A stretch of 64,000 nt of DNA, taken from contig OZ252002.1 in assembly GCA_965247265.1 (NCBI GenBank), positions 496,001-560,000 of the forward strand. Reading direction: 5' to 3'. The translations under genes were made by a program, and so were the position numbers. The notes beneath the pieces are model-generated. The model saw only the letters and a list, made by a program, of their open reading frames with translations, made no database searches and had not been told where the DNA came from. Each line of letters begins with the position of its first letter. Position 1 is the stretch's first letter. Below are positions 16,875 through 24,179 of this stretch, piece after piece. The DNA is from G965247265 sp965247265. Lineage in GTDB: Bacteria; Pseudomonadota; Gammaproteobacteria; UBA4575.

Positions 16875-17396
16875 CTAGTTTGCCACGGCAGGTTTTTCAT
16901 TTTCACTTGATGCAAATTTGTTAATTGCATTTTGATCAATTAACCATTGTTCAAATTCTTCAGGTTCAACGGCACGAACCACAACTGGCATAAAACCACG
17001 ATCACGCCCACAAAGTTCAGCACATTGCCCACGATAAACTCCGGGCTTATCGATTCTGGTCCACATTTGATTGATGTAACCCGGAATAGCATCTTTTTTA
17101 ACTGCCAAGTCCGGCACCCACCAAGCATGTAGGACATCATTAGATGTTAATAGAATCCGCACCTTGCGATTTATTGGTAGAACTAACTCGTTATCTACTT
17201 CAAGCAAGTAATTTGAATTTTTTTCTGTTCGATTATAAATTTCTTCACGTGGTGTTTTAAGTGCGCTATAAAAATCCAAATTATGATCGATATACTCATA
17301 GCGCCACATCCATTGATAGCCAGTAACTTTTACTGTTATGTCGGCTTTGAAGGTATTGCAATTGCGATTAAAATTACAAACGGCACAACAGTCCAT
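16875..17396 (-). CDS. ctaC: cytochrome c oxidase subunit II, C-terminal CuA domain (frameshifted part)
   Basis: Frame covering the periplasmic CuA domain, in phase from about Lys-Ala-Asp-Ile-Thr onward; the first residues after the nominal ATG at 17396 are out-of-frame junk. The signatures VTGYQWMWRYEY, HAWWVPDL and GQCAELCG are present. Of the CuA ligands, the first His, both Cys, the Glu and the Met are there, but the His four residues after the second Cys is Arg (Gly-Arg-Asp-Arg-Gly-Phe-Met). The codon is CGT, one base from a His codon. No cytochrome c domain. Confidence 0.88.
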   Translation of the reverse strand: MDCCAVCNFNRNCNTFKADITVKVTGYQWMWRYEYIDHNLDFYSALKTPREEIYNRTEKNSNYLLEVDNELVLPINRKVRILLTSNDVLHAWWVPDLAVKKDAIPGYINQMWTRIDKPGVYRGQCAELCGRDRGFMPVVVRAVEPEEFEQWLIDQNAINKFASSENEKPAVAN

Positions 17397-17677
17397 AAAA
17401 ATTCTAATAAAACGCTTTCATGAAATTGTGCGGGCTTATGGCCTTTAGATTTCCTATGGTAAATAATGGCGTAAAGCATTACTGCAAATACAACTACACC
17501 AATCGCACAACAAATATAAAATATAAGCATGTGCAAATTAAATACGCTATTACTAATACCCGTAACACCTTTAGGCATATTGTATGGCTGAAGTGCCCAT
17601 ACGGAATTAGAGAAAAGTAGCGCTAAAACGATTACTAAAAACTGATTAACAGCATGTAATTGTTTATTTTGTATCAT
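17336..17677 (-). CDS. ctaC: cytochrome c oxidase subunit II, N-terminal membrane part (ends at frameshift)
   Basis: 113 aa: a signal-type first segment (about 11-28) then the two membrane helices of subunit II, including HESVLLEFLWTVVPFVILI. It ends right after Ala-Ile-Pro-Ser. The family normally continues with about a dozen residues (Thr-Leu-x-Ala-Met-x-Asp-type) before the CuA domain. Here the CuA frame begins almost at once in another phase, so roughly ten codons plus a frame change are missing. The gap looks like a small deletion, not a single-base error. Confidence 0.88.
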   Translation of the reverse strand: MIQNKQLHAVNQFLVIVLALLFSNSVWALQPYNMPKGVTGISNSVFNLHMLIFYICCAIGVVVFAVMLYAIIYHRKSKGHKPAQFHESVLLEFLWTVVPFVILIAIAIPSKPT

Positions 17678-17720
17678 TAACTTGTCCTTAAACTAAGTGC
17701 GCTTAAATTTTTTAAAATGT

Positions 17721-18188
17721 TTATTCTAAAACTGCAACAATTGTATTTGCCAAACTTTCGCGCTCTTTATTAGTTAGGCATTTACCAACTTCTATTGTTT
17801 CCCCTTTTGAAGTAAACAGTAATCGGCTAGGATAACCATGTATTGCAGATTTTTTTAGCTCTACATTTAACCATGCGCGATCAAATTTCCATCTTACTTT
17901 TGGTTTACTTCTGCCAGACTCAATAAGCACCTTCACTCTATCAATTGTAATTACTTCTCTCTCGCGACAATGTAATTTACATAAGTACAATCCAGTTGCT
18001 AGCGCTAATATTTCAAACCCAGCAAATGGTAATATTAACCACATACCCTGCATCGCAAAGATAACTGCAATACCTAGTGTGAGCACTGCTGTCACAAGGA
18101 TAAATTGCTTATTCCCACCCCATGAAAGTGATTGATTACGCTCTACAATAAATTGTGTGGGTAAAGGAATTTCATTGGAAATAGCCAA
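17721..18188 (-). CDS. DUF2244 membrane protein
   Basis: 155 aa with two adjacent membrane helices (about 29-48 and 52-70) followed by a soluble domain with Arg-Glu-Arg-Glu-Val-Ile-Thr-Ile. The DUF2244 family regularly sits at the head of cytochrome oxidase operons; its role is not known. It is 43 bp upstream of the subunit II gene on the same strand and is probably the first gene of the oxidase operon. Confidence 0.85.
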   Translation of the reverse strand: MAISNEIPLPTQFIVERNQSLSWGGNKQFILVTAVLTLGIAVIFAMQGMWLILPFAGFEILALATGLYLCKLHCREREVITIDRVKVLIESGRSKPKVRWKFDRAWLNVELKKSAIHGYPSRLLFTSKGETIEVGKCLTNKERESLANTIVAVLE

Positions 18189-18239
18189 TACTAGGTCCTT
18201 ACATTAACCGCCCGACATTAAGCAATAAATAAAGGTCAA

Positions 18240-18245
18240 ATTATA
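18240..18245 (-). promoter_or_regulatory. possible -10 element for the oxidase operon
   Basis: A perfect TATAAT is read on the minus strand about 50 bp upstream of the DUF2244 gene, in the 156-bp gap before bioC. No convincing -35 hexamer is found at 16-18 bp, so this is a weak call. Confidence 0.35.
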
Positions 18246-18344
18246 TCTCTCAATATGTAAAATTTCACACACCCTCAGTCAGCCAATAGGGATACATGTG
18301 TAATACCAATCAATTTCATTTTATATTTATATTAGCAGTAATTA

Positions 18345-19229
18345 TTATCCCCTCTGTTTAATTATATTCGCGACGGGAACCCTCACTTCATGGGAATCCA
18401 CATTTTCTCTACTTTCGCCAGAATTTCGTGCATAGCCATAAATTACTTCATAACTAGCAGGGAGCATCCCGCCATCCGAGCGTAATTTTTCATAGGTTTT
18501 AAATAGTTGTTTAAATTTTTCCTTTCCCATTAATCCATAAGATGTATTAGAAAATTGTGCATCAAATTTACTTCTACTCCCTGTATCTTTAAGGTCTTGC
18601 AACAACTGACGCAAATCTTGGTACTCGATTGTAATAACCTCCATATCGACAACAGGATCTTTAAACTTATTAGCTAGTAGCATGTCGCCAATATGATGCA
18701 TATCCAAAAACTCATGCACATGCTCAAAATCATCAATTTGTGCCCAGCAATTACGCAATTCAATCAACGTGTCTGGTCCAAATGATGAAAAAATAATTAT
18801 GCCATCTGTACAAAGTACTCTATTGCATTCAGATAAAACCTGATTTAAGTCAGCACACCATTGAAACGTTGATGTTGAGAATATTAAGTCGATAGAACTA
18901 TCTGCAAAAGGCAGTCGTTGCGCATCACCACAAACGAATTTGCACTTTTGATTTATTGAAAAATTTTTAACACACATATTTAACATGGGTAAAGCGAGAT
19001 CATTGGCAACAATTACACTATTTGGAAATCTAGATTGCAGGCCGATAACGCTTCTTCCTGTGCCTGTACCAATATCCAATATTGAATTAGGATGAATGTT
19101 TAACATATCAGCGCGTTCGAGGGTTCGATCACAGATTGTATGCTGGACTGCTGCTGCTGCATCATAGCTGTTCGCAGCATGAGAAAAGTCTGCGCGCAAT
19201 CGTTGCATATTAATTTTCGAGTTATCCAT
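18345..19229 (-). CDS. bioC: malonyl-ACP O-methyltransferase BioC
   Basis: 294 aa SAM methyltransferase. It methylates malonyl-ACP to disguise it as a fatty-acid primer at the start of pimelate synthesis for biotin. The N-terminal Phe-Ser-x-Ala-Ala-x-x-Tyr-Asp-x-x-Ala-x-x-Gln segment is the BioC hallmark, and the SAM motif I reads LDIGTGTGRS. It starts one base after the bioH stop, so the two are co-transcribed. Its partner BioH removes the methyl group later, which fits the pairing. Confidence 0.94.
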   Translation of the reverse strand: MDNSKINMQRLRADFSHAANSYDAAAAVQHTICDRTLERADMLNIHPNSILDIGTGTGRSVIGLQSRFPNSVIVANDLALPMLNMCVKNFSINQKCKFVCGDAQRLPFADSSIDLIFSTSTFQWCADLNQVLSECNRVLCTDGIIIFSSFGPDTLIELRNCWAQIDDFEHVHEFLDMHHIGDMLLANKFKDPVVDMEVITIEYQDLRQLLQDLKDTGSRSKFDAQFSNTSYGLMGKEKFKQLFKTYEKLRSDGGMLPASYEVIYGYARNSGESRENVDSHEVRVPVANIIKQRG

Positions 19230-19997
19230 TCAAAACGAAGCTCTCTCAACAATATGTTTTAAAAATTTCTTCGGATGCGAAATAAATGGGACATGCCCTG
19301 CATCCGTAAATTTTTCCAAATGTGCTTGTTTCCATATTTTTGTAGTTTGCTCAGCTGCACGAATGGATAGGACTTGGTCATTTTCACCGTGCAGCAGATC
19401 AATAAATACTTCTTGAAGGGTTTTTTCTTCACGCATATCAACATCATGCAACCACTGCAGCCCCCATTTGATACTATTTATATATTGATCTTGATCGGAC
19501 ATGGATTCAGTTAACAAAGATAGCGCTTCCCTAGAGTTTTCTGAATTGAGAATTTGGAGAGTGCTAAATATTTTTAACGTCTGAACGGGAGCTCGTTCAA
19601 ATTGATTGTAAAAATTTAAAAAAGTACTTTCATTCATTCCGTGTGGCCATTGTTCGCTAATTGTAAATCTAGGCACACTAGCAATTAACATTAACTTTTT
19701 TACACGTTGAGGGTAGCTTGCTGTATAGAGTTGCGCCGCTAAGCCACCCAATGACCAACCAATTATTGAACATGTGCTTGGTAAGGATTGAGCGAGTAAC
19801 TCCACGCCTTGCTCTATACTCCCATCCCATTTTATGGTGTGGCTATCTCCGTGCCCAGGCAGATCAACACACCAAAGTCGAAAATTTTGGCTCAATTCAT
19901 GAATGCAGTTTTGCCAAATTTTCGAACTGGAGCCCCATCCATGCAACAATGCCAGTTCAGGACCTTTCCCAAATTTTATGATATTTAATTTTTGCAC
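19230..19997 (-). CDS. bioH: pimeloyl-ACP methyl ester carboxylesterase BioH
   Basis: 255 aa alpha/beta hydrolase. It hydrolyses pimeloyl-ACP methyl ester, ending the BioC-BioH pathway to the biotin precursor. The oxyanion segment LLHGWGSS, nucleophile elbow Gly-Trp-Ser-Leu-Gly, the Asp in HGENDQVL and the His in DAGHVPF form a complete catalytic set. The start is GTG at 19997 and lies only 7 bp from the divergent plsY start, so the promoters must lie inside the opposite genes or further away. Confidence 0.93.
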   Translation of the reverse strand: MQKLNIIKFGKGPELALLHGWGSSSKIWQNCIHELSQNFRLWCVDLPGHGDSHTIKWDGSIEQGVELLAQSLPSTCSIIGWSLGGLAAQLYTASYPQRVKKLMLIASVPRFTISEQWPHGMNESTFLNFYNQFERAPVQTLKIFSTLQILNSENSREALSLLTESMSDQDQYINSIKWGLQWLHDVDMREEKTLQEVFIDLLHGENDQVLSIRAAEQTTKIWKQAHLEKFTDAGHVPFISHPKKFLKHIVERASF

Positions 19998-20004
19998 CTA
20001 GCGT

Positions 20005-20604
20005 ATGAATTTTATTGTAATTCAAATATTTCTTGTCGTTATCGCCTATTTACTTGGTTCCATTAATAGCGCAATTATTGTTAGTTATGCAATGAACTTA
20101 CCAGACCCTCGTACGTCAGGTTCCGGTAATCCAGGCGCTACAAATGTGTTACGCACAGGAAATAAAATTGCTGCAGCAATAACACTATTAGGCGACTTAT
20201 TAAAGGGCCTCATCCCTGTGTTTGCCACAAACTACTTGATCGGTAACGAACCTATTATTGCAATGGTAGGCCTGGCCGCGCTATTGGGCCACATGTTTCC
20301 TATTTATTATAGATTTCAGGGTGGTAAAGGTGTTGCAACAACATTGGGTGTGCTGATGGCGTTAGACTGGGTGCTAGGTCTAATTTGGGTCGCTTTTTGG
20401 TTAAGTACGTCTTTATTGTTTAGATATTCTTCGCTTGCAGCGTTAGTTGCGACGACGTTTATTCTCATACTCTCGTGGTATTGGTCTTTCAGTTTTTGGA
20501 TTGTGGGCATGCTTGCAATTATCACTGCATTAATTTTTTGGAGACATAGCTGTAATATTAAAAATTTAATTATTGGAAATGAAGGAAAATTAGGTAAAAA
20601 GTAA
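20005..20604 (+). CDS. plsY: acyl-phosphate:glycerol-3-phosphate acyltransferase PlsY
   Basis: 199 aa, five predicted membrane helices. It acylates glycerol-3-phosphate at position 1 from acyl-phosphate. The three conserved loops are present: GSGNPGATNVLR, GHMFPIYYRFQGGKGVAT and a late segment with a basic end. The ATG at 20005 gives the usual N-terminus; no clear Shine-Dalgarno is seen. Ends 4 bp from the convergent tsaD stop. Confidence 0.95.
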   Translation: MNFIVIQIFLVVIAYLLGSINSAIIVSYAMNLPDPRTSGSGNPGATNVLRTGNKIAAAITLLGDLLKGLIPVFATNYLIGNEPIIAMVGLAALLGHMFPIYYRFQGGKGVATTLGVLMALDWVLGLIWVAFWLSTSLLFRYSSLAALVATTFILILSWYWSFSFWIVGMLAIITALIFWRHSCNIKNLIIGNEGKLGKK

Positions 20605-20608
20605 AACT

Positions 20609-21619
20609 CTATATTTTTTCTAAAGACCAGCGTGGCTGCACACGGATCTGTGTTGATTCAGTATATCCATTTTTAAATCGCAACATTCCTAGTTGCGCTA
20701 CCATTGCAGCATTGTCAGTGCATAATTCTGGTTTTGGATAAATAACATCTACATTTATCGTTTCAAGTTTTTGTTTTAACTGTGTGCGTAATTTTTGATT
20801 TGCGCCAACTCCGCCGGCAACAATTAATGACTTTGCGCTAGTGGCTTTTATGGCTCTAATTGATTTAATTATGAGTGTATCAACAGCTGCATCTTCAAAA
20901 GCTAAAGCTATATCTGCACGGACTTGATCATCAATATGATCTAAACTTTTAAGCGTATTTAAAACATGGGTTTTTAAACCGCTAAAACTAAAATCTAGCT
21001 CTGGTCGATTTATCATGGGACGAGGAAAATTAAATCGTTCCGAATTTCCACGCCGTGCCCATTTTGCAATTTGCGGGCCGCCTGGATATGGGAGTCCTAA
21101 CATTTGAGCAATTTTATCAAAGGCTTCGCCTACCGCATCATCGATGCTCTCACCAAGAATTTTGTATCGTCCTATGCCGCTGACATTAACTAATAAGGTA
21201 TGGCCACCCGACACAAGTAATGCAATATAGGGATAACCAGGCGTAACGTCTTCAAGTAAAGGTGCTAATAAATGCGCCTCCATATGATGAACAGCAATCG
21301 CGGGCTTCTTCAACGCCCAGCCCATACTTCTTGCCACACTCGCCCCAACCAATAGTGCACCCATTAAGCCGGGGCCGGCAGTATATGCAAGTGCATCAAT
21401 ATCTTGTTTTAGGGATAAATTTGCAGTTGCTATCGACGACAGAATGAGAGGCCCTAATTTACGTATATGATCTCTGGATGCCAACTCAGGGACGACACCT
21501 CCATATTCATTATGCAGCTCAGTTTGTGAATATATATGGTTTGCGAGCAACCCTTCATTTTCACAAATTATGGCTACAGCAGTTTCATCACAAGACGTCT
21601 CAATACCTAATACTCGCAT
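20609..21619 (-). CDS. tsaD: tRNA N6-threonylcarbamoyladenosine synthase subunit TsaD
   Basis: 336 aa ASKHA-fold protein. With TsaB and TsaE it transfers threonylcarbamoyl to A37 of ANN-decoding tRNAs. The family signatures are clear: ETSCDETAVAI at the N-terminus, the metal-binding HMEAHLL, LLVSGGHT, and a C-terminal Asp in PELCTDNAAMVA. Divergent from rpsU, the standard neighbour in gammaproteobacteria. Confidence 0.96.
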   Translation of the reverse strand: MRVLGIETSCDETAVAIICENEGLLANHIYSQTELHNEYGGVVPELASRDHIRKLGPLILSSIATANLSLKQDIDALAYTAGPGLMGALLVGASVARSMGWALKKPAIAVHHMEAHLLAPLLEDVTPGYPYIALLVSGGHTLLVNVSGIGRYKILGESIDDAVGEAFDKIAQMLGLPYPGGPQIAKWARRGNSERFNFPRPMINRPELDFSFSGLKTHVLNTLKSLDHIDDQVRADIALAFEDAAVDTLIIKSIRAIKATSAKSLIVAGGVGANQKLRTQLKQKLETINVDVIYPKPELCTDNAAMVAQLGMLRFKNGYTESTQIRVQPRWSLEKI

Positions 21620-21714
21620 TTACACATTATCTCGTTAATTTTGAGTGTTAGAAGCATAAGTATTTGCCTATTTTCAAGATTTTGCCCTTTTCTACGAATA
21701 TTTTGACTAAATAT

Positions 21715-21742
21715 TTGAATTATGATGGCCGGTCGGTATAAT
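21715..21742 (+). promoter_or_regulatory. sigma-70-type promoter of rpsU
   Basis: A TTGAAT -35 hexamer (21715-21720) and a perfect TATAAT -10 (21737-21742) are separated by 16 bp in the rpsU-tsaD intergenic gap. Transcription would start near 21749, leaving a leader of about 45 nt before rpsU. Confidence 0.75.
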
Positions 21743-21792
21743 CGCGGCTCTTTTTTGTTTGATAACTATACTTAAGTAACTGATTAAAACTT

Positions 21793-22008
21793 ATGCCCGG
21801 TGTACGTGTAAAAGAAAATGAGCCCTTTGATTTCGCTTTGAGACGATTTCGTCGCTCTTGCGAAAAAGCAGGCACAATTACAGAAGTACGTCGCCGTGAG
21901 TTTTATGAAAAACCTACCGAAGTTCGCAAGCGTAAGGCAGCTGCCGCTATAAAACGTAATCTAAAACGTGTCTCACGTACCAGTTTGCGCCGCCGTCGCT
22001 TGTACTAA
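21793..22008 (+). CDS. rpsU: 30S ribosomal protein S21
   Basis: 71 aa, standard length, highly basic. The N-terminal Pro-Gly-Val-Arg-Val-Lys-Glu-Asn-Glu-Pro-Phe and the C-terminal Arg-Arg-Arg-Arg-Leu-Tyr are near-invariant in the family. First gene of an rpsU-yqeY unit driven by the promoter just upstream. Here dnaG and rpoD, which normally follow, lie about 14 kb away. Confidence 0.97.
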   Translation: MPGVRVKENEPFDFALRRFRRSCEKAGTITEVRRREFYEKPTEVRKRKAAAAIKRNLKRVSRTSLRRRRLY

Positions 22009-22031
22009 ATTACTACTTTTTGCACCTTCTG

Positions 22032-22481
22032 GTGTCTGACCTCAAATCAAAACTGACCGAAGACATGAAGTCAACAATGCGCAGTGGTGAAAAATCACGC
22101 CTGCAAACTATTAGATTAATACTCGCTGCAATTAAGCAACAAGAAGTTGATACACGTAAAGAGCTTACAGATCAGGATGTAATCACTGTGTTAACTAAAA
22201 TGCAAAAGCAGCGTCGCGAATCTATTTCTCAATTTGAAAAAGCAAACCGAAAAGATTTGGTTGATAAAGAAACCTCAGAGCTTAAATTAATAAAGGAATA
22301 TTTGCCTGAAGTAATGAGTGAAAAGGAAATAGATAAAATAATATTGCAGGCTCTATCTGAATCTGGAGCGACAAGCATAAAAGATATGGGTAAAGTGATG
22401 GGAATATTAAAACCTAAACTTTCTGGGCGTGCAGACATGGGTGAAGTAAGCACAAAAATAAAGGCTACGCTAAATTCTTAG
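22032..22481 (+). CDS. yqeY: GatB/YqeY domain protein
   Basis: 149 aa from a GTG at 22032, chosen because it aligns with the usual family start (Met-Ser-x-Leu-Lys, then Asp-Met-Lys-x-x-Met-Arg); a TTG at 22020 would add four residues. Mostly helical, related to the tail domain of the amidotransferase GatB; believed to act on tRNA or aminoacylation, but not settled. Conserved RLILAAIKQQEVD and the late MGKVMG...LSGRADMGEVS are present. Follows rpsU as in most relatives. Confidence 0.92.
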   Translation: MSDLKSKLTEDMKSTMRSGEKSRLQTIRLILAAIKQQEVDTRKELTDQDVITVLTKMQKQRRESISQFEKANRKDLVDKETSELKLIKEYLPEVMSEKEIDKIILQALSESGATSIKDMGKVMGILKPKLSGRADMGEVSTKIKATLNS

Positions 22482-22522
22482 TGCAGTAAATCACTCCGGA
22501 TAATCTAATACAGCTGATTATT

Positions 22523-23584
22523 ATGCAGGACTTAAAAAACGACCTATTTTTACGCGCGCTTTTAAGACAGCCTGTTGATCGCACGCCACTGTGGATAATG
22601 CGCCAAGCAGGCCGTTACTTACCTGAGTATCGAGCGACTAGAAAGCGTGCTGGTAACTTTTTAAATCTTTGCAAGTCTCCTGAACTGGCTTGTGAAGTTA
22701 CATTGCAACCCATTGATCGCTATGAACTCGATGCAGCAATTTTATTTTCGGACATTTTAACCATTCCGGATGCGCTAGGTTTAGGGTTGCAGTTTAGTGA
22801 GGGCGAGGGGCCGAGCTTTACAAATCCCATCTCTAATATGGCCGATGTAAACCGCATTGCAAAATTAGATCCCATTAGCGACCTTGGATATGTATTCGAT
22901 GCAGTCAAGCTAATAAAAAGCGAATTAAATGGACGCGTCCCATTAATTGGATTTTCTGGTAGCCCATGGACACTTGCTACTTATATGATTGAAGGCAAAA
23001 CAAGTCGTGAGTTTAGAAAAATTAAAACCTTGTTATACAAAGAGCCTGAAACGCTATTACGTCTACTTGAGGTGCTAAGTGATTCTGTCTCGACATATCT
23101 ATCGGCACAAATTTCAGCCGGCGCACAAGCAGTAATGATATTTGATACATGGGGAGGCGTTTTATCGCGCGAGGCTTATACAAAATTCTCTTTGTCGCCC
23201 ATGAAAGCTATTGTAGAAAAACTGCTGCAGAGTATCTCGGACAGTCAAGTACCCATTATTTTATTTACAAAAGGCGGTGGTAATTGGTTACCTGAAATAG
23301 CTGCAACAGGATGTCACGCAGTAGGTTTAGATTGGACTTCTGATATTGATCAAGCGCGGTCTTTAGTAGGTGGGAAGGTTGCACTACAAGGTAATCTTGA
23401 TCCGATAATTCTGTATGCATCCGATGATGTTATATATAACGAAGTAAAGAAAGTGTTAGACAAATATGGAAAAGGCAGTGGACATATCTTTAATTTAGGG
23501 CATGGTATTCAACAATTTGTTGACCCAGGAAAAGTCTCTGTATTAGTAAATGCAGTCAGAGAACTGAGCCCAGCTTACCATTAG
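22523..23584 (+). CDS. hemE: uroporphyrinogen decarboxylase
   Basis: 353 aa. Converts uroporphyrinogen III to coproporphyrinogen III in heme synthesis. Signatures: PLWIMRQAGRYLPEYR near residue 22 and GFSGSPWTLATYMIEG near 145, with the catalytic Asp in LFSDILTIPDALG. The last 29 bp overlap, in antisense, the end of the convergent hypothetical gene. Only a 41-bp gap separates it from yqeY, so it may share the rpsU transcript. Confidence 0.96.
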   Translation: MQDLKNDLFLRALLRQPVDRTPLWIMRQAGRYLPEYRATRKRAGNFLNLCKSPELACEVTLQPIDRYELDAAILFSDILTIPDALGLGLQFSEGEGPSFTNPISNMADVNRIAKLDPISDLGYVFDAVKLIKSELNGRVPLIGFSGSPWTLATYMIEGKTSREFRKIKTLLYKEPETLLRLLEVLSDSVSTYLSAQISAGAQAVMIFDTWGGVLSREAYTKFSLSPMKAIVEKLLQSISDSQVPIILFTKGGGNWLPEIAATGCHAVGLDWTSDIDQARSLVGGKVALQGNLDPIILYASDDVIYNEVKKVLDKYGKGSGHIFNLGHGIQQFVDPGKVSVLVNAVRELSPAYH

Positions 23585-24176
23585 ATTGATTGATAGACCT
23601 TTTCAAGGATTTATAACTTATTTTTCGCATACTTTTATTTCTACTTCTGCTTTTTGGATTTTGAAATTGTTGACGTAAATTAAAAACAATTACTTCAATT
23701 TCACATGCTTCAAAATTAAATTTCAGTGTCGGTATATAAGCTGTTTCACCATTAATAATAAGCCTACATTCATCCATTGCTGGATTAAATTCTTGCTGCT
23801 GTAAAACGTCTATGATTGACTCTAGCATGTCGCTGGAGATGTGAATTGTAATGGGTGAAGTTTGATTTGCTGTCCCTTCTAACACAGGTCCAACTAAATA
23901 TGGCGAATACTGTTCAAGCCATTGCATTACTATAAGCGCAACACTACGCAATTCTGTTAATAACAAATCATGATTTAATGTATAGGTATTGTGGTAGGAA
24001 AAAATTGCGCGCTCTATTTCTATATTGCTCGGTAATGAACCATAATAAGAATTTCCTAAACGCTCCGAAGCTTTTCGCTTAGCAGTTTTATAGTCTCTTA
24101 CGCCTTCAGTAGCTATGATCTTGGCAGCCTCTAGTGCCAATCTGTCACGAAGCCGATCATGTATTTGTAGAACCAT
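23556..24176 (-). CDS. conserved hypothetical protein (possible nucleotidyltransferase-like fold)
   Basis: 206 aa. The N-terminal third is helical with Asp-Arg-Leu, Glu-Ala-Ala-Lys-Ile-Ile and Asp-Tyr-Lys-Thr-Ala-Lys-Arg-Lys-Ala, followed by Leu-Pro-Ser-Asn-Ile-Glu-Ile-Glu. This resembles a proteobacterial hypothetical family found near hemE or mrcA. The middle segment YLVGPVLEGTA recalls the start of a nucleotidyltransferase domain, but I see no clear catalytic carboxylate triad. No signal peptide. Three bases from the mrcA stop and on the same strand, so probably co-transcribed. Function unknown. Confidence 0.7.
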   Translation of the reverse strand: MVLQIHDRLRDRLALEAAKIIATEGVRDYKTAKRKASERLGNSYYGSLPSNIEIERAIFSYHNTYTLNHDLLLTELRSVALIVMQWLEQYSPYLVGPVLEGTANQTSPITIHISSDMLESIIDVLQQQEFNPAMDECRLIINGETAYIPTLKFNFEACEIEVIVFNLRQQFQNPKSRSRNKSMRKISYKSLKRSINQSNGKLGSVL

Positions 24177-24179
24177 AAT

